A stretch of DNA of 64,000 bases from Acidaminococcus hominis (GTDB taxonomy: Bacteria > Bacillota > Negativicutes > Acidaminococcales > Acidaminococcaceae), in contig NZ_OLMM01000004.1 of assembly GCF_900291475.1 (NCBI RefSeq), forward strand, positions 124,001 to 188,000, written 5' to 3'. The translations under genes and the position numbers were made by a program. Each line of letters opens with the position of its first letter. The first letter of the stretch is position 1. The notes beneath the pieces are model-generated. The model did not search any database. It saw nothing but the letters and a program-made list of their open reading frames with translations, and was not told the origin of the DNA. This document shows positions 8,631 to 17,806 of this stretch, piece after piece.

Positions 8631-9101
8631 CTAAAAATGCTTTCCTTGTTCCTCATCCCAGCTTTCCAAGGACCGGGGTTTGCCAAGGACCATCGCCCAG
8701 GCCATACCCTGGCGCAGGCCGCCGGCCAGCAGAGGATTCTGCGGTTTGGGTGCCTGGGGAGCTGCGTCCGCCAGGGGCACCTCCGGGGTTAAATCCCGGA
8801 TCTCGTCCTTCAGGTCTTCCTTTAGGGGCTGGATCGTGGGCTTTAGGTCCTCCACCTGCTCCTGCACCGTAGGCGTTACCCGGTGGCCTAAAGGCTCCGT
8901 GGCCGCAGCTTCTTCACAGGTAAAGGTACCGGGCTGGGCCGGCTGCCGCTTCACCGGCTGGGGCCCCTTGGGGAAACTGAGCTTGGGCAGCTTAGGCAGC
9001 TGCACGCCGCTTCCCGGCTTCTTGGGAGGCCGTTTTCTGGTCCACTGCCCCAAAATCAGAAACCCAATCCAGAGCAGCACAATAATCAGGCCGCTGTCCA
9101 T
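8631..9101 (-). CDS. Small membrane-anchored protein of the nfeD-floA operon
   Basis: A 156-residue protein with one N-terminal membrane segment (residues ~4-18, LIIVLLWIGFLILGQ) followed by a Pro/Lys-rich linker (PKKPGSGVQLPKLPKL) and an acidic, helical region with repeated EDLK/DEI. I do not recognise a family. It starts 9 bases after floA ends and shares its strand, so it is likely cotranscribed with nfeD and floA, and may be a partner of the FloA membrane scaffold. That role is only inferred from position. Confidence 0.55.
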   Translation of the reverse strand: MDSGLIIVLLWIGFLILGQWTRKRPPKKPGSGVQLPKLPKLSFPKGPQPVKRQPAQPGTFTCEEAAATEPLGHRVTPTVQEQVEDLKPTIQPLKEDLKDEIRDLTPEVPLADAAPQAPKPQNPLLAGGLRQGMAWAMVLGKPRSLESWDEEQGKHF

Positions 9102-9110
9102 AGGCGCCTC

Positions 9111-10109
9111 CTACTTCACCGGCTGGGAAGGTTTGGGAGCTGCTTCCTGGGAGCCAGCCGTCAGGCCTTCCCGCATTTTGGTATCGGCCAGCAGGTTGTT
9201 CAGCCGGTAATAATCCATCACTCCCAGATTCCCCTGCCGCAGGGCCTGGGCCAAAGCCTCGGGTACCTGCGCCTGGGCTTCCACCACCTTGGCCTGCATT
9301 TCCTGGGTATAGGCCCGCATTTCCTGCTCTTTGGCCACAGCCATGGCCCGGCGTTCTTCTGCCTTGGCCTGGGCAATATTCTTGTCGGCTTCGGCCTGGT
9401 CGGTCATCAGCTGGGCCCCAATGTTCCGGCCCACATCCACGTCGGCGATATCAATAGAGAGAATTTCAAAGGCAGACCCTGCATCCAGCCCTTTGCTGAG
9501 CACGGTCCGGGAAATATGGTCCGGATTTTCCAAAACGTCCGTATGCTCCTCGGAGGAACCTACGGTGGTAACAATCCCTTCGCCTACCCGGGCGATAATG
9601 GTGGATTCCCCGGCACCGCCTACCAGCCGGTCAATATTGGCCCGCACGGTAACCCGGGCCCGGACCTTCAGTTCAATACCATTTTTGGCCACAGCAGAAA
9701 TCAAGGGCGTTTCAATCACCTTGGGGTTAACGCTCATCTGTACGGCTTCCAGCACATCCCGGCCAGCCAGGTCGATGGCTGCGGCCCGTTCAAAGGTCAG
9801 GGGAATGGCAGCCCGTTCTGCGGCAATCAGGGCATCCACCACCCGGTCCACGTCACCGCCGGCCAGGTAATGGGCTTCCAGCTGGTCCACATTCACGTCA
9901 AGACCGGCCTTGTTGGCCTTCACCAGAGGCAGGATAATCTTGGAGGGAATAACCCGCCGCAGCCGCATCCCCACCAGGGTAAAGATGTGTACGTTGACCC
10001 CAGCCGCCATAGCAGAGATCCACAGTCCCAAAGGCACAAAGTGCAGGAACAGGACAATTACCACCAATAAAACAATCACAAAAAAGGAACTACCTAGTAA
10101 TGCCAGCAT
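9111..10109 (-). CDS. floA: Flotillin-like protein FloA
   Basis: A 332-residue SPFH-family protein. It has an N-terminal hydrophobic hairpin (residues ~4-45), the SPFH core with [20 protein letters not shown] and [14 protein letters not shown]-type sequence, then the charged [20 protein letters not shown] coiled coil near residues 240-270. These fit FloA, a scaffold of membrane microdomains. Its start lies directly beyond the nfeD stop at 10111, the usual partnership, which strongly supports the call. Confidence 0.92.
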   Translation of the reverse strand: MLALLGSSFFVIVLLVVIVLFLHFVPLGLWISAMAAGVNVHIFTLVGMRLRRVIPSKIILPLVKANKAGLDVNVDQLEAHYLAGGDVDRVVDALIAAERAAIPLTFERAAAIDLAGRDVLEAVQMSVNPKVIETPLISAVAKNGIELKVRARVTVRANIDRLVGGAGESTIIARVGEGIVTTVGSSEEHTDVLENPDHISRTVLSKGLDAGSAFEILSIDIADVDVGRNIGAQLMTDQAEADKNIAQAKAEERRAMAVAKEQEMRAYTQEMQAKVVEAQAQVPEALAQALRQGNLGVMDYYRLNNLLADTKMREGLTAGSQEAAPKPSQPVK

Positions 10110-10110
10110 C

Positions 10111-10575
10111 TCAGTTCTCCTTTCGTACTACCGTGCGGCCGCCGGTAACGGCCACCACTTTCACCCGGGTCCCCGGCTCGTAAAATTCTCCGTCGGTAAC
10201 GCAGTCCACCGGTTCCCCGTCAATCATTACCTTGCCTGCGGGCCGCAGCACCGTTTGGGCGATGCCCACCTTGCCCAGCAGGTCTTTCCGTTCCTCACTG
10301 CCCTGGTAGCCCCGTTCTGCGGTGGAACGCCAGCGCAGGGTCAGCCGCCGGCCCAGCCAGCTTTCCGGCATCAGCCGGATCAGCACGTAGGCGGCAAAAA
10401 GCAGCAGCACCAAAGCGATCAGCACCGCTACGGCAGCGGTAGTACCAGCGCCCAGGGAAAAATACAGGGCCCCCAAAAGGCACACCAGCCCTGCGGCTCC
10501 AAAGACCCCGAAGCCGGGAATCAGTGCTTCGATGCCCAGGAGGATGGCGCCAAAAACCAATAAATTGATTGCCAT
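10111..10575 (-). CDS. NfeD-like membrane protein
   Basis: A 154-residue protein with three to four membrane segments (residues ~1-75) and a C-terminal OB-fold-like soluble domain ([36 protein letters not shown]). This is the short NfeD form lacking the serine protease part. I start it at the ATG at 10575, which follows GGAGGGTGTT, rather than 36 bases upstream. It is the first gene of the nfeD-floA operon; NfeD proteins are thought to assist flotillin function. Confidence 0.85.
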   Translation of the reverse strand: MAINLLVFGAILLGIEALIPGFGVFGAAGLVCLLGALYFSLGAGTTAAVAVLIALVLLLFAAYVLIRLMPESWLGRRLTLRWRSTAERGYQGSEERKDLLGKVGIAQTVLRPAGKVMIDGEPVDCVTDGEFYEPGTRVKVVAVTGGRTVVRKEN

Positions 10576-10753
10576 AACACCCTCCGTTTCTGCCAGTTTT
10601 CTACCTGGCAACAGATTAGATACATTGTACCATATCCCTGTTGCAATGTAGAAGGAAAAACAAATAAAGGAAAGCGAAATTGTTCAGAATTTCCAGGCAT
10701 TGGCGAAAGTGAAAGGAAAAGAAGGACGGCAGGGCCAAAACTCGCCCCACATG

Positions 10754-10789
10754 AAAACGCCAGGTCAGGTTTCCCCAATCTGGCGTTTT
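10754..10789 (-). terminator. Terminator downstream of the binding-protein gene
   Basis: AACGCCAG (10756-10763) and CTGGCGTT (10780-10787) form an 8-bp stem with A- and T-runs on either side, so it can end transcription in both directions. It lies 47 bases after the stop of the leftward binding-protein gene. Confidence 0.7.
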
Positions 10790-10834
10790 CCCCTAGTTAG
10801 CAAACAATAGAAAGAAGTATGCAGTTTTTTAGGT

Positions 10835-12007
10835 TCAGGGATTAATCTTTTCCCTGAAGGTTTGGACACCATTCTTCAGTTCGATGATGGTGCCGCCGGT
10901 GATGGGATTGTGTTCCTTATCTACGGTGAATTTGCCTGTAGCAATGGGGAAATCCTTCATCTTGGCGATTTCTTCGGCAATCTTGGTGCCATCAGTGGTG
11001 CCGGCTCTCTTAATGGCTTCTGCCGCTACCAGTACGCAGTCATAGGCATGGATGGCGAAGCTGTCCGGTTCTGCGTTGTATTTGGCTTTGTAGTCTTTGA
11101 TGAACTTTTGGATGGTAGGGTCCTGGTCCTGGGCAGAATAGGCACTGCTGAAGTAGGTATTGTTCAGGGCATCGGCACCGGCAATTTCTACCAGTTTCGG
11201 AGAATCCCAACCATCGGAGCCCAGAATCGGGCAGGTCAGGCCCACTTCACGGGCTTGTTTCACAATCTTGGAAACTTCTTCATAATAGGCCGGCACGTAC
11301 AGGACGTCCGGATTGGAAGCCTTCAGTTTGGTCAGGGCTGCTTTGAAGTCCTGGTCCTTGGCCAGGAAGGCTTCTTTGGCAACCACTTTGCCGCCGCCTG
11401 CCTCGAAAGTCTTGGTGAACACGTCCACCAGGCCCTTGGAATAGTCACTGGAAGAATCAAAATAGATGGCTGCATTCTTCACGTTCAGGCTCTTCAGGGC
11501 GAAGGTTGCCATAACCTTGCCTTGGAAAGGATCGGTGAAGCAAGTCCGGAAGATATAGGGACGAACCTTGCCTTGTTCATCCACCGTAATGCCGGGAGCC
11601 GTTGCCGTAGGCGCAATCAGGGGGACCTTGGCGTTGGTCACCACCGGGGTAGCTGCCGCCACACAGCCGCTGGTAGCCGGGCCTACAATGACGGCCACCT
11701 TATCCTTGGAAATCAACTTGGTGGCCTGGTTGCCGGATTCGGAAGGCTCGGACTTGTTGTCGGCCTGAACAATGGTAATCTTTTTGCCGTTGATGCCGCC
11801 TTTGGCATTGATTTCGTCCACGGCCATGGTCATGCCGTTGTAGGCTGATTTGCCGTAGTTGGCCACGTTGCCCGTCATTTCGAACAGGGCGCCCATTTTC
11901 ACTTCGTTGCTGTTGGCGGCCTGCTTTTTATCGCCGCAGCCTGCAAACAGTGTGGCCAGCGCCGTGGTCATGGCCAGTGCACCCACTGCTTTTTTCCATC
12001 CTTTCAT
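10835..12007 (-). CDS. Branched-chain amino-acid-type ABC substrate-binding lipoprotein
   Basis: A 390-residue exported binding protein of the LivJ/LivK type. A lipoprotein signal ends at LFAGC-GDKK, so the protein is tethered to a membrane on the outside. The mature part begins with VKMGALFEMTGNVANYGK, the usual first strand of this family, and contains AVIVGPATSGCVAAATPV and DVLYVPAYYEE blocks. I use the ATG at 12007 preceded by GAAGGTG; an upstream GTG at 12022 is possible. No permease or ATPase gene is adjacent, so the transport partners must be elsewhere. Confidence 0.88.
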   Translation of the reverse strand: MKGWKKAVGALAMTTALATLFAGCGDKKQAANSNEVKMGALFEMTGNVANYGKSAYNGMTMAVDEINAKGGINGKKITIVQADNKSEPSESGNQATKLISKDKVAVIVGPATSGCVAAATPVVTNAKVPLIAPTATAPGITVDEQGKVRPYIFRTCFTDPFQGKVMATFALKSLNVKNAAIYFDSSSDYSKGLVDVFTKTFEAGGGKVVAKEAFLAKDQDFKAALTKLKASNPDVLYVPAYYEEVSKIVKQAREVGLTCPILGSDGWDSPKLVEIAGADALNNTYFSSAYSAQDQDPTIQKFIKDYKAKYNAEPDSFAIHAYDCVLVAAEAIKRAGTTDGTKIAEEIAKMKDFPIATGKFTVDKEHNPITGGTIIELKNGVQTFREKINP

Positions 12008-12338
12008 GCCCAACACCTTCACTTCATTTTGATTTCTTGCCAGGGACCAGTGCTAACGAAAGCCTGTCTAACAAGTTAATGCCTATTATAGCATGTGTTT
12101 CCGATTTTGCAACACTTTATTTTACAAGTTTCTTAAATATTACCCGTATTGTATACCGTATTTATGTATACTTTGTTCTTTATTTGCTGTTTTTATGTAC
12201 TTTTGTCCTTTATATAAATACTTTACCATTATTTTGTCCTGCTTGAATCTACTTCTTTAGTAGAACGATACCCTGTAAGTTCAATAAATCGTTTCCCATG
12301 AGTCTAAACAAATAAAATGAGGCAGAAAAAGAAAAATT
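12008..12338 (-). promoter_or_regulatory. AT-rich intergenic region with promoter for the binding-protein gene
   Basis: This non-coding stretch holds a minus-strand promoter: TTGCAA (12112-12107), a 16-base spacer and TATAAT (12090-12085) preceded by TGC, an extended -10. The leader would be about 70 bases. The rest (12115-12335) is AT-rich and I see no gene or known RNA in it. Confidence 0.55.
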
Positions 12339-12369
12339 CCGGCCAGAAAAACTGACCGGAGTTTTTTAT
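12333..12369 (-). terminator. Bidirectional terminator downstream of the MATE gene
   Basis: CCGGCCAG (12339-12346) pairs with CTGACCGG (12352-12359) with one mismatch, flanked by A-rich and T-rich runs. On the minus strand it ends the MATE transcript. Confidence 0.65.
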
Positions 12370-12448
12370 TCCAAACGATACAAAATTGTGAAGCACCAAA
12401 AACCGCGGACGGGAACAGCCTTTCCCAGCAGGCCCTGGATTCCCCGCC

Positions 12449-13705
12449 CTAAATCACCCGGCAGGTTTCCCAGCTGCCCTTTTTGTACCGCCAGATAAAA
12501 ATCAGCCCCCGAATGGTCCAGTCCAGGCACATGGCATAGGCAATGCCCAGGACCCCCTGGTGAAGCACCAGGGCAAAAAGGATGGAAAAACACAGCCGGA
12601 CCCCCAGGGTGGTAAACAGGGACGTGGCCATGGTAAAGTTCACGTCTCCGCAGGCCCGCAGGCCTTTGCCCAAGGGGTCGGCAAAGGGGAATACCAGGGC
12701 GCTGAAAATATTGTGGATCAGCACCAGAAGAAGGGTCAGGCTCTTGGTCTGGGGCTCCAGAGCATAAAAGCTCAGCAGCACCGGGGTGGCGGCAAAGACC
12801 AGGGCATTCCAGCCAATGGCAAAAAACAAGGTGATTTTCGTCAGCTTATGGAAGTAATAGTCAGCCTGGGCAATGTCCCCTGCACCCATGCACTGGCCAA
12901 TCACGGTAATGTACACCGGACCCATGGCAACACAGACCAGGGACGCCACGGACCAGATGCTTTGGGCCACGCCGTTGGCTGCAATCTGGTAGGTGCCAAA
13001 CAGGGCCACCACGCTGGACAGGGCCACTTTCACCAGCTGGAAGATACCGCTTTCCACCCCGTTGGGAATGGCAATCCGCAAGATGGTATGCTGCAGAGCA
13101 CCGTCCAACCGGAAGATCCAGTCTTTCACGTACCACACCGGGTTCACCCGGGAGAAACACAGGGCTGTCATCACCACTGCGGAAAAGCTCCGGGCCACCA
13201 GGGACGGCCAGGCCACCCCGGCAACCCCAGCGTGGAATACAAAGACGCCCAGACAGTTGCCCACCACGTTAATCAGGTTGGCCAAAATGGAAATGTACAT
13301 GGAGGGACGGGTTTTCCCCAAGCTCCGGTACAGTGCCGAGCCTGCATTATAAATGGCCAGGGCCGGGTAGGAATAGGCAGAAATCCGCAGGTAGGTCACG
13401 CAGGCCTCCATCACCGCGGGCTCCACCCGGCCAAAAAGCAAGAGCATCAGCCGCTGATTGAACGCCAGCACCAGGGCGGAGCTGACCACCGAAAACAGGA
13501 GGGAGGCGGTCAGCAGCTGGGACGCAGAGGCTCGTGCCTTGGGCAGGTCCTTCCGGCCAATGTACTGGCTGATGACCACGGCACCGCCGGCAGCTAGGGC
13601 CACAAACAAATTGATAAAAATAACGTTGAACGCATTCACCAGGGAAACCCCGGAAACGGCGGCCTCCCCTACGAACCCCACCACAAACACGTCGGCCAGG
13701 CCCAC
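12449..13705 (-). CDS. MATE family multidrug exporter, probable 5' frameshift
   Basis: A 418-residue open frame of the MATE antiporter family with about eleven membrane segments, for example GEAAVSGVSLVNAFNVIF and ISQYIGRKDLPKA. The GTG at 13705 is only a fallback start. Reading back in the same frame gives GVLPTLFSNKALRDLIIPLF, the normal first part of a MATE protein, but no start codon is found there. An ATG at 13802, behind AGG-rich sequence, would fit if one base were removed from the AAAGGG run near 13788-13793. So the gene is either frameshifted or carries an error in the read. Confidence 0.75.
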   Translation of the reverse strand: MGLADVFVVGFVGEAAVSGVSLVNAFNVIFINLFVALAAGGAVVISQYIGRKDLPKARASASQLLTASLLFSVVSSALVLAFNQRLMLLLFGRVEPAVMEACVTYLRISAYSYPALAIYNAGSALYRSLGKTRPSMYISILANLINVVGNCLGVFVFHAGVAGVAWPSLVARSFSAVVMTALCFSRVNPVWYVKDWIFRLDGALQHTILRIAIPNGVESGIFQLVKVALSSVVALFGTYQIAANGVAQSIWSVASLVCVAMGPVYITVIGQCMGAGDIAQADYYFHKLTKITLFFAIGWNALVFAATPVLLSFYALEPQTKSLTLLLVLIHNIFSALVFPFADPLGKGLRACGDVNFTMATSLFTTLGVRLCFSILFALVLHQGVLGIAYAMCLDWTIRGLIFIWRYKKGSWETCRVI

Positions 13706-13926
13706 CAGAGCCAGCAGCAGCTGTTCCAGGAATAAGGGAATAATCAGATCTCGTAAGGCTTTGTTGGAAAATAACGTGGGTAAGACTCCCTTTCTCCTGC
13801 ATTTTGGGGCTTGCAGGCCGGCCCGGGGCGGTCTGCGCCCTTATCCTATTGTAGCGGCTGGGAGAAACTATGTTAAATGCCTATCCGATATCTTCTTGCA
13901 TGCATTTTGCGCATAGAAAAAGCAGT

Positions 13927-14469
13927 TTATTTCTTTTCGTCCACGTACCGGATTTCCCCTACAAACACCACGTGGGGTTCCCATTCGCCCTGGGCATTTA
14001 CCGGATACGCCGCCGGGTTGGCCTTGTAATATTCCTGGATTTCCGGATCCAGGTCTTCCTTGGCAAACTGGTGCTGGTAAAGCTTATGGCACACAAAGGA
14101 AATCTTGGCTTCCTTGTAGCTGAGTCCCCCTTCCGGGAGTTCCACCGGCGTCAGGCCCGCTGCCGCCGCCTTGTCTTCCTTGCGGCCAGAGTGAGAGCCC
14201 ATATAGCCCAGGGCCTTCTTGTATTCCGGCGGAAAGAAGCTGATGGTAAAGGTATCGGCCTTTTTCAGCAGCTCGCAGGTATACCGGGCCGGATGCAGGT
14301 AGACCGTGGCCGTGGCGCCGCTTTTCCCTGGACGGGTCCACAGGGTACCAAAGCTGCCCCAGCCAATGGTGCAGCCATTATTCTTTTCCAGATTGCCTAC
14401 GGACACCAGCGCCCAGTTTTCCGGGAACATGTCCAAAATAGGGTATTGCTTACTCAGATAATCAGTCAT
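13927..14469 (-). CDS. Flavin reductase-like protein, copy A
   Basis: A 180-residue protein of the FMN-binding split-barrel type. The segment GNLEKNNGCTIGWGSFGTLW (residues ~26-45) and the PGKSGATATVYLHPARYT block (47-64) match flavin-reductase-like proteins that use FMN to reduce small substrates. No membrane segment. It is nearly identical to copy B immediately upstream, including the promoter-proximal sequence, and ATG follows AAGGAGTACATTTCA. The upstream region has a CTTACAAAA/TTTTGTAAG inverted repeat (14488-14518) that could be an operator or terminator-like hairpin. Confidence 0.75.
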   Translation of the reverse strand: MTDYLSKQYPILDMFPENWALVSVGNLEKNNGCTIGWGSFGTLWTRPGKSGATATVYLHPARYTCELLKKADTFTISFFPPEYKKALGYMGSHSGRKEDKAAAAGLTPVELPEGGLSYKEAKISFVCHKLYQHQFAKEDLDPEIQEYYKANPAAYPVNAQGEWEPHVVFVGEIRYVDEKK

Positions 14470-14608
14470 TGAAATGTACTCCTTTCGCTTACAAAAGATA
14501 TAATACTCTTTTTGTAAGAAAAGAGCCAGTACTCACTTTTGGGGAACTTGGTATGGAAGAAAATACCGCCCTGCGCTCTCCGCCGCAGCCCTGCCTGAAA
14601 AAAACAAT

Positions 14609-15151
14609 TTATTTCTTCTCGTCCACGTACCGGATTTCCCCTACAAACACCACATGGGGTTCCCATTCGCCCTGGGCGTTTACCGGCAGCACCGCCGGGT
14701 TGGCCTTATAGAATTCCTGGATTTCCGGATCCAGGTCTTCCTTGGCAAACTGGTGCTGGTAGAGCTTATGGCACACAAAGGAAACACTAGCTTCCTTGTA
14801 GCTGAGCCCCCCTTCCGGAAGTTCCACCGGCGTCAGGCCCGCTGCCGCCGCCTTGTTTTCATTCCGGCCAGAGTGGTAGCCCATATACCCCAGGGCCTTC
14901 TTGTATTCCGGCGGGAAAAAGCTGATGGTAAAGGTATCGGCTTTTTTTAACAGCTCGCAGGTATACCGGGACGGATGGAGATAGACCGTAGCCGTGGCGC
15001 CGCTTTTCCCTGGACGGGTCCACAGGGTGCCAAAGCTGCCCCAGCCAATGGTGCAGCCATTATTCTTTTCCAGATTGCCTACAGACACCAGCGCCCAATC
15101 TTTCGGGAACATATCCAAAATGGGGTATTGCTTACTCAGATAATCAGTCAT
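14609..15151 (-). CDS. Flavin reductase-like protein, copy B
   Basis: The 180-residue twin of copy A, differing at scattered positions (for example KDWALV for ENWALV and SRYTCEL for ARYTCEL). The start ATG at 15151 follows AAGGAGTATATTTCA; an upstream in-frame ATG at 15181 lacks a ribosome site. The coding region and about 90 bases of upstream DNA are duplicated, so each copy has its own control region. The inverted repeat seen before copy A is degraded here. Differences are spread out, which suggests the duplication is not very recent. Confidence 0.75.
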   Translation of the reverse strand: MTDYLSKQYPILDMFPKDWALVSVGNLEKNNGCTIGWGSFGTLWTRPGKSGATATVYLHPSRYTCELLKKADTFTISFFPPEYKKALGYMGYHSGRNENKAAAAGLTPVELPEGGLSYKEASVSFVCHKLYQHQFAKEDLDPEIQEFYKANPAVLPVNAQGEWEPHVVFVGEIRYVDEKK

Positions 15152-15299
15152 TGAAATATACTCCTTTCGCTTGCAACACATATAATACTCTTTTTATAGG
15201 AAAAGAGCCAGTACTCCCTTTCAAGGAATTTGGTATGGGAGAAGATCCCGCCCTAGAGATACTCTGCTCCTAGCTTAGACGCGCCTTGCCCAGCGCTTT

Positions 15300-15353
15300 C
15301 CCCCACAAAAAACGCCAGCCCCCGCTGCAATTGCTGGCAGGGGAGCTGGTGCT
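15300..15353 (-). terminator. Terminator downstream of the VWA gene
   Basis: On the minus strand a CCAGCTCCCC / GGGGGCTGG stem with an inner TGC/GCA pair is followed by CGTTTTTTG. It lies about 75 bases after the VWA stop. The rest of the 15152-15426 gap holds no other clear feature. Confidence 0.65.
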
Positions 15354-15426
15354 GGGTAAGGGAGCCCGCTAAAAGCTTGGAAAACGGTTTATTGATCGAT
15401 AGAGAACAATTTGGGGCCGTCCGGCA

Positions 15427-16119
15427 TTATAGTTTTTTGGTTTTCCCGGAGCTTTTCTTGGCGCTTCTCTTCGGTTTTCCAGAACGCTGAGCAGCATCCA
15501 GCCGGATGGATTCAAGGGCATCCTCCGGCACTTTGCCTACTGCGCGGAACTCGCTGACGGCCTCACTCATGGCCCTAAAGTTCAGTTCCGTACCGGCTTC
15601 GTCTGCCAGATAGTCCACCGCCCGGTCGGCACCAATGCCAAACTGGCTAGCCGTTTCCACCGCGTCCATATTGGCCCCCAGGAAGATGAACTCCCAGCCC
15701 TTGGCTTTCTGGGCCTCAATCAGGGCTTTGACTTTCTCCGTGGTGTACTCCCGGCTGGAATTTTCGTACCCGTCGGTGATAATCACAAACAGCACCTTTT
15801 CCGCCCGGTAATCCTCCGCCGTATTGGCCTGGACCTGTTTGATTTTCTGAATGGTTTTACCCAGGGCATCTAGCAGCGCCGTGCAGCCCCGCACATAGTA
15901 GTCCTTTTCCGTCAGGGGCGCTACCGCCTGGATATTGATCCGGTCGTGGAGCAGTTCGTACTGATCATCAAAGAGCACGGTGGTAAGCACGCATTCCCCC
16001 TCCACGGCTTTCTGCTTTTTCAGGAAGGAATTGTAGCCTCCCAGGGTGTCCGATTCCAGGCCTGCCATGGAGCCGCTGCGGTCCAAGATAAATACCAGTT
16101 CCGTTAAATTCTTTTTCAT
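15427..16119 (-). CDS. von Willebrand factor A domain protein
   Basis: A 230-residue cytoplasmic protein made of one VWA domain. The metal-ion site is seen as DRSGSM (residues ~13-18, DxSxS), with a conserved Thr in GCTALLDALG and the acid in IITDGYENS. The C-terminus is very basic (SGKPKRSAKKSSGKTKKL), which may bind nucleic acid or acidic partners. ATG follows AGGAGGGCTTTAGA. VWA proteins usually bind partner proteins through the metal site. No partner gene is obvious next to it; a macro-domain gene lies upstream. Confidence 0.8.
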   Translation of the reverse strand: MKKNLTELVFILDRSGSMAGLESDTLGGYNSFLKKQKAVEGECVLTTVLFDDQYELLHDRINIQAVAPLTEKDYYVRGCTALLDALGKTIQKIKQVQANTAEDYRAEKVLFVIITDGYENSSREYTTEKVKALIEAQKAKGWEFIFLGANMDAVETASQFGIGADRAVDYLADEAGTELNFRAMSEAVSEFRAVGKVPEDALESIRLDAAQRSGKPKRSAKKSSGKTKKL

Positions 16120-16236
16120 TCTAAAGCCCTCCTTTTGGGTTCTAAAAGCTTTTTCCGGGGTACCAGTTTGGGTACCTCCTTGTTGTCTTTAGCATACTCC
16201 CCATGGGAGGACTTTTGGTCGCTTGCCAGACGACAA

Positions 16237-17226
16237 CTACGCCGCTCCCCCTAATAGGGGCTGGTCATAATGGAACAGGACTTCGTTGATGGCGTAGATG
16301 TCGTACTGACCCTTCAGGATAAAATACTGGACGATCACATCGAATTTCTGGCTGGGAGACAGGGCGTAGCCGGCCCGGGCCAAAAGGTCATCGGTTTCGT
16401 CCAGGGTCAGCTCCAGGGCAATGGCCAGGGCCAGAATGGTCCGTTTGGTAGGGCTATAGCCCTTCCCCGTGCGGATTTTGGAAAACAGCCGCCGGTCCAG
16501 GTTGGCCCGATGGTACACCTGGGCATCGGTCAGCCCCTTGGCATCAATCAGCCGCAAAAGCGTCACATTAAAGGGTTCGTCCAGGTGGCCCAGCAGGTTC
16601 TCCAGGTCCTGGGGCGCCAGTTTCACATTCTCGCAATAGCCCTTGGGCGGCAAGCTGATTTCCGAGGCGCAAAGCATTTCCTCGGCCACGCTTTCGTCCC
16701 CGCGGCGGGCCAAATACTGGTCCAGTTCAGCCAGCAGGTCTTTCTCCACCACAAAGGCCCGTTTATCCGGAAAAGCCAGATACACGTCCAGCTCCTGGGT
16801 TTCCAGGAAGGACTGGATGGCGGAGACCGCCACCCTCAGGGCCTGATCCTTGGGATAGCCGAATATTCCCCCGGAAATCAGGGGAAAGGCCACGCTGGCA
16901 CAGTGGTTTTCCGCCGCCAGCCGCAGCGCGCTGGTATACGCCGACCGAAGCAGCCGCTCACTTTCTTCCGGATGCCGGGGGTTGTACACGGGCCCTGCGG
17001 CGTGAATCACGTACCTGGCCGGCAGGGCAAAGCCCGGGGTAAGGGCCGCTTCGCCAGTCCTGATGGGGGCCTTCTGGTCACAGGCCGCCTGGAGCTTTTG
17101 GGGCCCCGCCGCCCGAAAGATGGCGCCGCAAACCCCGGACCCCATCTGGAGCTGGGGATTGGCAGCGTTGACAATGGCGTCCACCGCCATTTGGGTAATA
17201 TCCTGCTGTACAAATAACAGAGGCAT
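16237..17226 (-). CDS. Macro-domain protein with C-terminal helical DNA-binding-like region
   Basis: A 329-residue two-part protein. Residues 1-170 form a macro domain: DITQMAVDAIVNAANPQLQM, a GSGVCGAIFRAAG loop, YVIHAAGPVY and SVAFPLISGGIFGYP are the ADP-ribose-binding signatures. Residues ~215-320 hold LRLIDAKGLTDAQVYHRAN and LDRRLFSKIRTGKGY, which resemble a Cro/CI-type helix-turn-helix. It may remove or sense ADP-ribose marks. ATG follows GGAGGAGAAA. Confidence 0.8.
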   Translation of the reverse strand: MPLLFVQQDITQMAVDAIVNAANPQLQMGSGVCGAIFRAAGPQKLQAACDQKAPIRTGEAALTPGFALPARYVIHAAGPVYNPRHPEESERLLRSAYTSALRLAAENHCASVAFPLISGGIFGYPKDQALRVAVSAIQSFLETQELDVYLAFPDKRAFVVEKDLLAELDQYLARRGDESVAEEMLCASEISLPPKGYCENVKLAPQDLENLLGHLDEPFNVTLLRLIDAKGLTDAQVYHRANLDRRLFSKIRTGKGYSPTKRTILALAIALELTLDETDDLLARAGYALSPSQKFDVIVQYFILKGQYDIYAINEVLFHYDQPLLGGAA

Positions 17227-17249
17227 TTTCTCCTCCTCCTTGCTTTCCG

Positions 17250-17780
17250 CTATTTTCCAACCTGGCTGCCGGCCGCATAGGCTTCTTTCATAGCCGGAGT
17301 GCCCAGCACCTCACCGGGCTGCCAGGCGTGTTCACCCCAGATGATTTTCCGTACCGGGCTGCCCAGCTCTGCCAAAATGGCTTCCAGGTCTTCCCCAGCC
17401 CTGCGCAGGCCGGCCTTTCCGTCGTGGCCAGTCACAATCACGTAGGCTTCCTTGCCTCCCAGGTCCTGCCATTTGGGCAGCAGCCGGTCAATCATCACCT
17501 TCAGCTGGCCGCTCATGGTAAGAAAATACGTAGGGGTAGCCCACACCAGCACCTGCGCCCCCTGGGTTTTCTCCAGGATTTCTGCCATAGCGTCCTTTTG
17601 GACGCAGCTGCCAGTGCGAAAGCAGGCGTAGCAGGCCTTGCAGGGGTGGATTACCTTCTCCCGCAAGGCGATTTCTTCCACCTGGTGCCCCGCTGCTTCG
17701 GCACCCCGGCGAAATTCCTGGCACAGCAGCTCCGAATTGCCCTGAGGCCGGGGACTGCCGTTAATCATCAGCACCTTCAT
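17250..17780 (-). CDS. Flavodoxin-like NAD(P)H-dependent FMN reductase
   Basis: A 176-residue flavodoxin-fold protein. The phosphate-binding loop is INGSPRPQGNSELL (residues ~5-18), followed by a cysteine motif CKACYACFRTGSC and the second flavin loop WATPTYFLTMSGQLK. It likely carries FMN and passes electrons to small substrates. ATG at 17780 follows AAAGGAGACAAAGC; the frame is open further upstream but without a ribosome site. It is one of three proteins of this family in the window and lies between the metallo-hydrolase and macro-domain genes. Confidence 0.82.
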   Translation of the reverse strand: MKVLMINGSPRPQGNSELLCQEFRRGAEAAGHQVEEIALREKVIHPCKACYACFRTGSCVQKDAMAEILEKTQGAQVLVWATPTYFLTMSGQLKVMIDRLLPKWQDLGGKEAYVIVTGHDGKAGLRRAGEDLEAILAELGSPVRKIIWGEHAWQPGEVLGTPAMKEAYAAGSQVGK

Positions 17781-17806
17781 GCTTTGTCTCCTTTCCGTCA
17801 CTGTCC

